64,000 nucleotides of DNA from Mycobacterium rhizamassiliense (lineage in GTDB: Bacteria > Actinomycetota > Actinomycetes > Mycobacteriales > Mycobacteriaceae), in the NCBI RefSeq assembly GCF_900157375.1, contig NZ_LT721901.1, positions 4,359,685-4,423,684 on the forward strand, written 5' to 3'. Positions 34,398 to 41,615 of the stretch are shown here, piece after piece. Under the pieces are notes generated by a model, which saw nothing but the letters and a program-made list of their open reading frames with translations, had not been told where the DNA came from and made no database searches. Both the position numbers and the translations under genes were made by a program. Position 1 is the stretch's first letter; the number at the start of each line of letters is the position of its first letter.

Positions 34398-34618
34398 GAA
34401 AATTGGTGGAAAGACTTTCACCACACCCGAAGAGCTGGGCCGCACCCCACCGACAGAACAGGAGTTGGCGCGCGTGCTCGCCAGATACTTGATGAGTTCA
34501 GGCGCCAGATAGATGCCGTACCCCCGGAGGACCGAGTTAAAGAAGTCTACCTAAATTCTGGGATGACATTTCAGGGACGGAGTTTGATCCCCGGCGGGAA
34601 CAGTAACCGCCCGCTGAC
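34390..34618 (+). pseudogene. Frameshifted small gene remnant after the SseB-like gene
   Basis: An ATG overlapping the end of the SseB-like gene opens a 40-codon ORF (MSKKIGGKTFTTPEELGRTPPTEQELARVLARYL..., stop at 34510-34512). In a second frame, from about 34485, protein-like sequence continues (LDEFRRQIDAVPPEDRVKEVY, then GMTFQGRSLIPGGNSNRPLTY). It runs without a stop into the convergent Rv2074-like gene. A single indel near 34483-34488 would join the two parts. I read it as a decayed third gene of the toxin module, truncated at the junction with conserved chromosome. Family unknown. Confidence 0.45.
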
Positions 34619-35029
34619 TTACTCGCTGCGGTCGAGCAGATCCGACGAGCCGAGCACGCGCTCGATCTGCACCTCGATGACCACCCGGCGCGGATTCGGG
34701 CGGGGGGTCCGATAGCGCTGGGCGTAGCGCAGCTCGGCGTCGCGCACGGCATCGGCGTCGTTGTTGACCTTGGACCGGCCTTCGAGTGAAATCCAGCGGG
34801 CTCCGTCGACCTGACTCAGCACGGCCACCCCGGCGCGGTCGGCGTTGACGGCCTTCTGGGTGCCCCCGCTGGTGATGACCCGCGCGATGTGCGTCCTGGG
34901 GTCGAAGGTGAATCCGACGGCCACCACATGCGGCGAATTGTCCGCTCGAAGCGTGGTCAGCATCGCCAGGTGACGCTCGGACAGGAACGCCAAAGCGTCA
35001 TCAGTGAGCCGTGTAGTGGTGTTCGCCAT
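34619..35029 (-). CDS. F420-dependent reductase of the split beta-barrel family (Rv2074-like)
   Basis: This 136-residue flavin/deazaflavin oxidoreductase of the PNPOx-like fold is nearly the same as Rv2074 in the parts I recall (LSERHLAMLTTLRADNSPHVVAVGFTFDP, AVNADRAGVAVLSQVDGARW, ELRYAQRYRTPRPNPRRVVIEV). Rv2074 reduces biliverdin with reduced F420. ATG 35029 is chosen by that alignment; the long upstream extension is arginine-rich and overlaps the divergent gene's promoter. It marks the return to the conserved gene order after the accessory region. Confidence 0.9.
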   Translation of the reverse strand: MANTTTRLTDDALAFLSERHLAMLTTLRADNSPHVVAVGFTFDPRTHIARVITSGGTQKAVNADRAGVAVLSQVDGARWISLEGRSKVNNDADAVRDAELRYAQRYRTPRPNPRRVVIEVQIERVLGSSDLLDRSE

Positions 35030-35064
35030 CACCGCCCACGCTAGCGCAGGTAATAATCGCAGCC

Positions 35065-35814
35065 GTGGACGACACGGGCGCGGGTCCAGTTCTAATCCTG
35101 GGCGGACGCAGTGAGATCGGCATCGAGCTCGCGCGACTCCTGGCGCCCGGGGCGACGGTGGTGCTGGCCGCACGCAGGGCCGACCAGCTCGACGACGAGG
35201 TCGCCGCGGTCAAAGCCGCCGGCGCGACGGCGGTGCACACCGCGGAGTTCGACGCCGACGACCTGGCCTCACATGGCCCGCTGATCGCCCAGATCGTCGC
35301 CGACCACGGCCCCATCGGCACCGCGGTGCTGGCCTTCGGCATTCTCGGCGATCAGGCCCGCGCCGAAGTCGACGCCGAACACGCGGTCGCCATCGTGCAC
35401 ACCGACTTCGTCGCCCAAGTCAGCATGCTGACCCACCTGGCTACCGCCATGCGCGCGGCCGGACACGGCCAACTGGTGGTGTTCTCCTCGATCGCCGGCG
35501 CACGCGTGCGTCGCGCCAACTACGTCTACGGCTCCGCCAAGGCCGGGCTGGACGGCTTCGCCAACGGCCTGGCCGACGCGCTGCACGGCACCGGGGTGCA
35601 CCTGTTGCTAGCCCGCCCCGGCTTCGTCATCGGGCGCATGACGCAGGGCATGGCGCCGGCACCGCTGTCGATCACGCCCGAGCGGGTGGCCACCGCTACC
35701 GCCCGGGCCCTCGCAAAGAAAAAGCGGACCGTGTGGGTCCCGTGGGCGCTGGGACCGGTGGCCTTCGTGTTCCGGTTGCTGCCGCAATTCGTGTGGCGGA
35801 GGATGCCGCGATGA
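35065..35814 (+). CDS. Short-chain dehydrogenase/reductase (Rv2073c-like)
   Basis: This 249-residue SDR has the nucleotide-binding start PVLILGGRSEIGIELARLLAPG, a variant TGxxxGIG motif. The catalytic Ser/Tyr/Lys are in VVFSSIAGARVRRANYVYGSAKAGLDGFANGLA (YxxxK reads YGSAK). It matches Rv2073c in length. The C-terminal ~25 residues are hydrophobic and basic (VPWALGPVAFVFRLLPQFVWRRMPR), suggesting membrane contact, as in the DprE2-like branch. The substrate is unknown. It starts at GTG, 35 bases from the divergent F420 reductase, and precedes cobL. Confidence 0.88.
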   Translation: MDDTGAGPVLILGGRSEIGIELARLLAPGATVVLAARRADQLDDEVAAVKAAGATAVHTAEFDADDLASHGPLIAQIVADHGPIGTAVLAFGILGDQARAEVDAEHAVAIVHTDFVAQVSMLTHLATAMRAAGHGQLVVFSSIAGARVRRANYVYGSAKAGLDGFANGLADALHGTGVHLLLARPGFVIGRMTQGMAPAPLSITPERVATATARALAKKKRTVWVPWALGPVAFVFRLLPQFVWRRMPR

Positions 35815-35863
35815 TCCGCGCCGGCGACGATGCAGAGCGAAGCGATGAGGAGAAGCGGCGCCC

Positions 35864-37024
35864 ATGATCATCGTGGTGGGCATCGGCGCCGACGGCATGA
35901 CGGGCCTCTCGGACGCATCCCGAGGCGAATTACGCAGGGCCACCGTCATATACGGCTCACCGCGTCAGCTCGCCCTGCTCGACGACACGGTGACGGCCCA
36001 GCGTAACGAGTGGCCGTCGCCGATGTTGCCTGCCCTGCAAGCGCTTCCGGTCGACGGCGAAATCCACATCGTCGCCAGCGGCGACCCGCTGCTGCATGGC
36101 ATCGGCGGCACGCTGATCCGCCTCCACGGCCCGGACAGAGTCAGAGTGCTGCCGCACGTGTCCTCGGTGACGCTGGCATGCGCGCGGATGGGCTGGAACG
36201 TGCACGACACCGAGGTGATCAGCCTGGTGACCGCCCAACCCGCGACGGCGGTGCGCCGCGGTGGGCGGGCAATCGTGTTGTCGCAAAACGGATCCACCCC
36301 CCACACGCTTGCGCAGCTGCTCGCCACCACCGGCCGGGGCGATTCCGAGTTCAGCGTGCTCGAACAGCTCGGCGGCCCGGCCGAGCGCCGCCGCGACGGC
36401 ATCGCACGCGACTGGATTAACGACAAAGACGTCGACGACCTCAACGTCATCGCCATCCGCTACCTGCCCGACGAGCGCCTCTCGCCGCTGCCCGACGACG
36501 CGTTCCTCCACGACGGCCAGATCACCAAACACGGCATCCGCGCGGTCACCCTCGCGGCCCTGCAGCCGCGGCCGGGGGAGCGGCTGTGGGACGTCGGCGC
36601 GGGCTCGGGCAGCATCGCGGTCGAATGGTGTCGCAGCTGGCACGGTTGCACCGCAATCGCATTCGAGCAGGACGACCAGCGCCGCCGAAACATCGCATTC
36701 AACGCCGCTGCCCACGGCGTCAGCATCGAGGTACGCGAAGCAGCGCCCCACGCATTCGACGACGCCCCGTCACCATCGGCGATCTTCGTCGGCGGCGGCC
36801 TGACCCAGCCGGGACTGCTCGACGCCTGCCTCGAGCACCTGCCAAATGGGGGACGCCTCGTCGCCAACGCCGTCACCACCGAATCGGAAGCGCTTCTGAT
36901 GCAGGCATATTCGCGCCTCGGCGGCCGGCTGCGACGCTTCCAGCACTATCAGGGCGAACCGCTGGGTGGGTTCACCGGCTGGCGGCCGCACTATCCGATC
37001 ACCCAATGGTCGGTGGCCACGTGA
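35864..37024 (+). CDS. cobL: Precorrin-6Y C5,15-methyltransferase (decarboxylating) CobL
   Basis: This 386-residue bifunctional enzyme of aerobic cobalamin synthesis converts precorrin-6Y to precorrin-8X by methylation at C5 and C15 with decarboxylation. The N-terminal CbiE-like domain (about 1-200; MIIVVGIGADGMTGLS, GDPLLHGIGGTL) and the C-terminal CbiT-like Rossmann methyltransferase (about 205-386; LWDVGAGSGSIAVEWCRS) are fused, as in Rv2072c. Its TGA overlaps the cobM GTG by four bases. Confidence 0.96.
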   Translation: MIIVVGIGADGMTGLSDASRGELRRATVIYGSPRQLALLDDTVTAQRNEWPSPMLPALQALPVDGEIHIVASGDPLLHGIGGTLIRLHGPDRVRVLPHVSSVTLACARMGWNVHDTEVISLVTAQPATAVRRGGRAIVLSQNGSTPHTLAQLLATTGRGDSEFSVLEQLGGPAERRRDGIARDWINDKDVDDLNVIAIRYLPDERLSPLPDDAFLHDGQITKHGIRAVTLAALQPRPGERLWDVGAGSGSIAVEWCRSWHGCTAIAFEQDDQRRRNIAFNAAAHGVSIEVREAAPHAFDDAPSPSAIFVGGGLTQPGLLDACLEHLPNGGRLVANAVTTESEALLMQAYSRLGGRLRRFQHYQGEPLGGFTGWRPHYPITQWSVAT

Positions 37025-37776
37025 CGGTCTACTTCATCGGCGCAGGCCCCGGGGCCACCGACCTGATCACCGTTCGCGGCCAACGGCTGCTGCAGCGGTG
37101 CACCGTATGCCTGTACGCGGGTTCGATCATGCCCGACGACCTGCTGGCTTGGTGCCCGCCGGACGCGAAAGTCGTTGACACCGGGCCGCTGACGCTCGAG
37201 CAGATCGTGGCCGAGCTCGTCGACGCGAGCACCAATGGCCACGACGTGGCGCGGCTGCATTCCGGCGACCCATCACTGTACAGCGCGCTGGCCGAGCAGT
37301 GCCGCCAGCTCGACGCTCTGAACATCGACTACGAAATCGTGCCCGGCGTACCGGCTTTCGCCGCGGCCGCGGCCGCGCTCAAACGCGAACTCACCGTGCC
37401 CGGCGTGGCGCAGACCCTGACGCTGACCCGGGTATCGACGCTGTCGACGCCGATGCCGCCCGGCGAAGACCTGCAGACCCTGGCCCGGTCCGGCGGCACG
37501 CTGGTGCTGCACCTGGCCGCCGCCCAGATCGACACGATCGTGCCGCAGCTGCTCGACAACGGCTACGCACCCGAAACACCGGCGGCGACGGTGGCTTTCG
37601 CGAGCTGGCCGCAGGAGACCATCCTGCGCGGCACGCTGGACACCATCGCCGCGCAGATGCACGACGCCAACGTCACCAAAACCGCGGTCATCATCGTCGG
37701 TGACGTCCTGGCGGCCGAGGGATTCACCGACAGCTACCTGTACTCGACCGCGCGCCGCGCCCGGGGCCCGCACTGA
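37021..37776 (+). CDS. cobM: Precorrin-4 C11-methyltransferase CobM
   Basis: This 251-residue SAM-dependent tetrapyrrole methylase makes precorrin-5 from precorrin-4. The typical N-terminal YFIGAGPGATDLITVRG, the ARLHSGDPSLYSAL motif and YEIVPGVPAFAAAAAAL are all present, and the length equals Rv2071c. The GTG overlaps the cobL stop, and its TGA shares one base with the cobK ATG, so cobL-cobM-cobK are translationally coupled. Confidence 0.96.
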   Translation: MTVYFIGAGPGATDLITVRGQRLLQRCTVCLYAGSIMPDDLLAWCPPDAKVVDTGPLTLEQIVAELVDASTNGHDVARLHSGDPSLYSALAEQCRQLDALNIDYEIVPGVPAFAAAAAALKRELTVPGVAQTLTLTRVSTLSTPMPPGEDLQTLARSGGTLVLHLAAAQIDTIVPQLLDNGYAPETPAATVAFASWPQETILRGTLDTIAAQMHDANVTKTAVIIVGDVLAAEGFTDSYLYSTARRARGPH

Positions 37777-38501
37777 TGCGGGTGTTGCTGCTGGGCGGCA
37801 CCGGCGAGGCCCGCGCCCTGGCGAAAGCCCTGCACCCGCGGGTCGACATCATCAGCTCGTTGGCCGGCCGGGTGCCCGACCCGGCGCTGCCCGTGGGCCC
37901 AACCCGCATCGGCGGATTCGGCGGCGTCAAAGGGCTCACGCAATGGTTACAAGACAACGGCATCGACGCGGTCGTCGACGCCACCCATCCCTTCGCGGCA
38001 ACCATGACCGCGCACGCGGCGCAGGCATGCGGCGAGGCAAAGCTGCCGCTGCTGGTGCTGGCCCGCCCGGCCTGGGACCCCGGTGCCGCCACCGTCGTCG
38101 CATCGGACAAAAAAGCCGCGGAAACCGTGCAGCGCCAGGGCTATTCGCGGGTGTTCCTCACCACCGGTCGATCCGGCCTCAACGCTTTCCAATACAGCGA
38201 CGCCTGGTTTCTGATCCGCGCGGTCACCGAACCGGACACGGAAGCATTGCCGCCCAGTTATCAGCTGCTGTTGTCCCGCGGACCGTATCACTACGACGAC
38301 GAACTCGTCCTGCTCAAGGAGCATCGCATCGACGCGCTCGTCACCAAGAACAGCGGCGGCGACATGACCCGGGGCAAGCTGGACGCCGCTGCCGCGCTGG
38401 ATATCCCGGTGGTGATGGTGGCGCGCCCGCCGCTGCCGACGGGGGTGACGACGGTGGGCACCGTCGAGGAGGCCGTCGACTGGATTGCCGGGCTGGACTA
38501 A
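37776..38501 (+). CDS. cobK: Precorrin-6A (6x) reductase CobK
   Basis: This 241-residue NADPH-dependent enzyme reduces the macrocycle of precorrin-6A to precorrin-6B. It has the N-terminal nucleotide-binding motif LLLGGTGEARALAKAL, VDATHPFAATMTAHAAQAC and LVTKNSGGDMTRGKLDAA, all standard for CobK/CbiJ. The stop codon overlaps that of convergent sigC by three bases. Confidence 0.95.
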   Translation: MRVLLLGGTGEARALAKALHPRVDIISSLAGRVPDPALPVGPTRIGGFGGVKGLTQWLQDNGIDAVVDATHPFAATMTAHAAQACGEAKLPLLVLARPAWDPGAATVVASDKKAAETVQRQGYSRVFLTTGRSGLNAFQYSDAWFLIRAVTEPDTEALPPSYQLLLSRGPYHYDDELVLLKEHRIDALVTKNSGGDMTRGKLDAAAALDIPVVMVARPPLPTGVTTVGTVEEAVDWIAGLD

Positions 38502-39052
38502 CCGGTCAGGTCGTCGCGGTCGGCATCGGCCAGCAACGCATCGCGGGCCCGCGCGACACGCGACCGGATGGTGCCCACGGGGCAGCCGCAGACCGCGGCG
38601 GCGTCGGCGTAGGGCAGCCCGAGCAGTTGGGTGAGCAGCAGCGCCTCGCGCTGTTCGGGGTTGAGGCCGGCGATCATCGTGGTCACCTCGACCAGGTCTT
38701 CGAAGCCGCGGGCATTGCGGTCGCCGACGATCACGTGCTCGGGATTGGCGCCCGGCGCGCTCCGCGGCCGCGACTGGATGTGCCGGACGTGATCGGCGAC
38801 GACCCGGCGCGCGATCGCCAATAGCCAAGTGCGAGCGGAGGATCGGCCGGAGAACCGTTCGATCGCACCGATGGCCCGCAGGAAGGTTTCCTGGGTCAGA
38901 TCGTCGGCGCTGCCCGCATCGGAGAGGTAGGTGACGAAACGCCAGACATCTTGCTGGGTGGCCTTGATGAACGCCTCGAGCGCTCTGGCATTGCCGCGCG
39001 CGGCCGACAGGGCGAGTGCGGTAACGGCCTCGTCGTCGCTTGACGCGGTCAT
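38498..39052 (-). CDS. sigC: ECF sigma factor SigC
   Basis: This sigma factor of about 184 residues has region 2 (FIKATQQDVWRFVTYLSDAGSADDLTQETFLRAIGAIERF, then ARTWLLAIARRVVADHVR) and region 4 (LNPEQREALLLTQLLGLPYADAAAVCGCPVGTIRSRVARARDALL). It matches Rv2069. ATG 39052 is the accepted start by length. The same frame is open without any stop for hundreds of bases upstream and includes the zinc-finger membrane gene, so a fused anti-sigma/sigma protein cannot be excluded. It lies tail to tail with cobK. Confidence 0.93.
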   Translation of the reverse strand: MTASSDDEAVTALALSAARGNARALEAFIKATQQDVWRFVTYLSDAGSADDLTQETFLRAIGAIERFSGRSSARTWLLAIARRVVADHVRHIQSRPRSAPGANPEHVIVGDRNARGFEDLVEVTTMIAGLNPEQREALLLTQLLGLPYADAAAVCGCPVGTIRSRVARARDALLADADRDDLTG

Positions 39053-39862
39053 GGCCAACCACCTTAGTTGCGCGGGTCGGATCAGTCTACGACTGCCCGT
39101 CGTAGAGTTTGCGGCCGGGGCCGGCAAAGACATTTTCCGGTTGATCGGCCGCAGGTGACCGGGGCGCCGGGCGGCGGGAGTCGCGGGGGGCCGGCCCGAA
39201 GCGCCGGCATCGAAGTCGACGCGTCGCCGCCCACGTCCGCCCGCGTGTTCGCGGGACACCAGCACCGCGAACACCAGGCCCAGCAGGATCGGAACGTGGC
39301 TGGCCACCCGCGTGGCCGTCACCTGACCGTCCAGGGCGTCGGCGGCCACGTAGGCCAGCAACGCCAGCGAATAGGCACCGGCGATCGCCGAGACGCCGAC
39401 CGCGATCGCGGGCCAGACACCGGCGGCGATCATGGCCGATCCCAGCGCCAGCAGCCAGGCGGTGGACTCGTGCATCAGGTGTTCGCCGGACATCGCCCCG
39501 TGCATGTGATGTGCGGACACCATGCCGAAGCTGATCCCGCTGATTTGCGCGGCCGCGATCGCCACCTGGAACAGGCCGACCGCGATGAGTCCCCAGCGCC
39601 GGTAGTGCGAGCGCAGCGCCCGCATCCAGCGCTGCCTCGTCGTCGACTCCTCGTTGAGGCTCGCCAGGATCCGGTCGACCAGATCCGGTCCCTCGCCGGC
39701 CGGCATCGAGGCCAGGCGCCGCGTCTGCACCGCGGCGTTGATCAGCCAGCCGCGGCAGGCACGGCAGGAGTCCAGGTGCGCGTCGACCTGTTGGGGGAGC
39801 ACCTCGGGACGCTCGCCATCCAAACGCGCAGACAGCGCCTCACGAGCCACCTCACACCGCAT
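39053..39862 (-). CDS. zf-HC2 membrane anti-sigma-like protein, in frame with sigC
   Basis: From ATG 39862 the reading frame encodes a zinc-binding anti-sigma domain (CEVAREALSARLDGERPEVLPQQVDAHLDSCRACRGWL; His-x3-Cys-x2-Cys). Four hydrophobic segments follow (GLIAVGLFQVAIAAAQISGI, STAWLLALGSAMIAAGVWPAIAV, AIAGAYSLALLAYVAADAL, VPILLGLVFAVLV), then a basic Pro/Arg-rich linker. It has no stop codon of its own and runs in frame into sigC. I infer a membrane-bound regulator of SigC. Either a small deletion or frame drift removed the stop, or both products come from one frame with an internal start. M. tuberculosis has no equivalent beside sigC. Confidence 0.6.
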
Positions 39863-40037
39863 CCCTGCATCGTTGCGCATGCCCGCGCTGCGCGCAAAGA
39901 GCCCCGAAAAACAATCGCGTGGAACCAAACCGGGTCGCGAACCGACCACTGAAGACAAGCGCCGCCAGCCCGCAGCCAATCGAAGGGGTATTCGTGTCCT
40001 CGCTCGTCTCCGAGCTCGTCTTGCAAGGTCGCCGACG

Positions 40038-41615
40038 ATGACCGCCCCGATCTGGATGGCCTTTCCGCCGGAGGTCCACTCGACATTGCTCAGCAGCGGC
40101 CCGGGACCTGGGCCGCTGCTGGCCGCCGCGGGCGTGTGGTCGTCGATGAGCACCGAATACGGCGAGGCGGCAGACGAACTCACCGCGCTGCTGGGCGGCG
40201 TGCAGGCGGGCGCCTGGCAGGGCCCCAGCGCGGCGCAGTACGTCGCGGCGCACGCCCCCTACTTGAGCTGGCTGCTCGACAGTGCCGCCAAGAGCACCAC
40301 CGCGGCCTCCCTGCACGAGACGGCGGCCGCGGCCTACACGACCGCGCTGGCCGTCATGCCGACGATGCCGGAACTGGCCGCCAACCACACCATTCACGCC
40401 ACGCTGCTGGCCACCAACTTCTTCGGCATCAACACCATCCCCATCGCGGTGAACGAGGCCGACTACGCGCGCATGTGGGTGCAGGCCGCCGCGACGATGA
40501 CCACGTATCAGGCGGTCAGCGAATCCGCGCTGCTGGCGGTTCCGGAGACGACGCCCGCACCGCAGATCGTCAGCACCGGCGGGGACGCCGCGACCACCGC
40601 GAGCGACACCGTGACGACGCAGGCGCAGGCCGCGACGGCGACCAAGACCTACCCGTCCTGGATGGACCAGCTCACCGCATGGCTGCAGAAGTACACCAGC
40701 ACGTTCGCGTGGCCGGTGTCCAAGGAGCTCAACCCCGGTGGGTGGCCCTTCCCGCCGGTGCCGTGGGTCAACAGCCTCGCCTCGTTCTTCGGCCAACTTG
40801 GCTTGTCGCCGGCCCTGTCGCAGGCGCTCGGCTGGGCCATCTTCCACACGCTGATGATCTTCTGGCCGTTCATCACGCCGCTGATTCAGCTGGCCGTTGT
40901 CGCGGTCCCGGTCATGATGGTTGCCGCGGCTGCGGTCGGCGCCGCCGCTGCGGGCGGGGCGACGGCGATCGCCGTCGGCACCGCCGTCCCGTTGTCGATC
41001 CAGCCGGTGCCCGCCCCTGCGGTCGCGCCGGCCCCGGTGCCCGCGCCGGCTCCGGCGGCGTCGGCGAGCGTTCCCACCAGCGCGAGCAGCAGCGCGGCGG
41101 CGCCCAGCACCGCAACGTCGGCTCCGGCTTCGAGCGGCGGCGGGCCGGTCGGCGGCGGACCCGGGGTGGGCTTCGGGCCGACCAGCACGACGGGAATCGG
41201 TGCGGGCCTGTCCGATGCGTTGTATGCCGTTGGCCTGTCGGGGTTGTCGGCGCGCGGCAGCGCGAGCAGCCGTGCCCGCCGCAAGTCGGAGGAGCCGGCG
41301 GACGACGACGCCGACGCCCCGGCGGCGGCCGCGGCGGCCTCGGCCAAGGGGCGGCTCAAGGCCCGCCGGCGCCGGGGTGCGACGGCCAAGGACAAGGCCT
41401 ACCGCTACGAGTTCATGGACCTCGAGGACGACCCCGCGCCGTCGGACGAGCCGGCTGCGACGGCCGATGGCCGGGCCGCGGGGGCGCTCGGATTCGCCGG
41501 TGCCGCAACCAGATCCGAGGCGGCCCAGGCCGCGGGGCTGGCGACGCTGGACGGGGACGGCTGGAGCGATCGACCGGCGGTGCCGATGCTGCCCAGCAGC
41601 TGGAATCGGGACTAG
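40038..41615 (+). CDS. PPE family protein, PPE-PPW-type C-terminus
   Basis: This 525-residue protein has an N-terminal PPE domain (about 1-175; APIWMAFPPEVHSTLLSSGPGPGPLLAAAGVW, GAWQGPSAAQYVAAHAPYLSWL, AAAAYTTALAVMPTMPELAANH). A hydrophobic central part (PFITPLIQLAVVAVPVMMVAAAAVGAAAAGG) and a Pro/Ala/Ser linker follow. The C-terminal motif YRYEFMDLE...LGFAGAA...AGLATLDGDGWSDRPAVPMLPSSW is of the PPE-PPW subgroup. PPE proteins are exported by ESX systems, usually with a PE partner; no PE gene is nearby. The ATG follows AAGGTC. Its stop shares bases with convergent cobIJ. Confidence 0.92.
   Translation: MTAPIWMAFPPEVHSTLLSSGPGPGPLLAAAGVWSSMSTEYGEAADELTALLGGVQAGAWQGPSAAQYVAAHAPYLSWLLDSAAKSTTAASLHETAAAAYTTALAVMPTMPELAANHTIHATLLATNFFGINTIPIAVNEADYARMWVQAAATMTTYQAVSESALLAVPETTPAPQIVSTGGDAATTASDTVTTQAQAATATKTYPSWMDQLTAWLQKYTSTFAWPVSKELNPGGWPFPPVPWVNSLASFFGQLGLSPALSQALGWAIFHTLMIFWPFITPLIQLAVVAVPVMMVAAAAVGAAAAGGATAIAVGTAVPLSIQPVPAPAVAPAPVPAPAPAASASVPTSASSSAAAPSTATSAPASSGGGPVGGGPGVGFGPTSTTGIGAGLSDALYAVGLSGLSARGSASSRARRKSEEPADDDADAPAAAAAASAKGRLKARRRRGATAKDKAYRYEFMDLEDDPAPSDEPAATADGRAAGALGFAGAATRSEAAQAAGLATLDGDGWSDRPAVPMLPSSWNRD

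Noticed and set aside
39654..40037. In-frame upstream extension of the PPE gene
   Set aside because: The PPE domain begins at the ATG at 40038 with a ribosome site; the extension lies antisense to the anti-sigma-like gene and has no PPE features.
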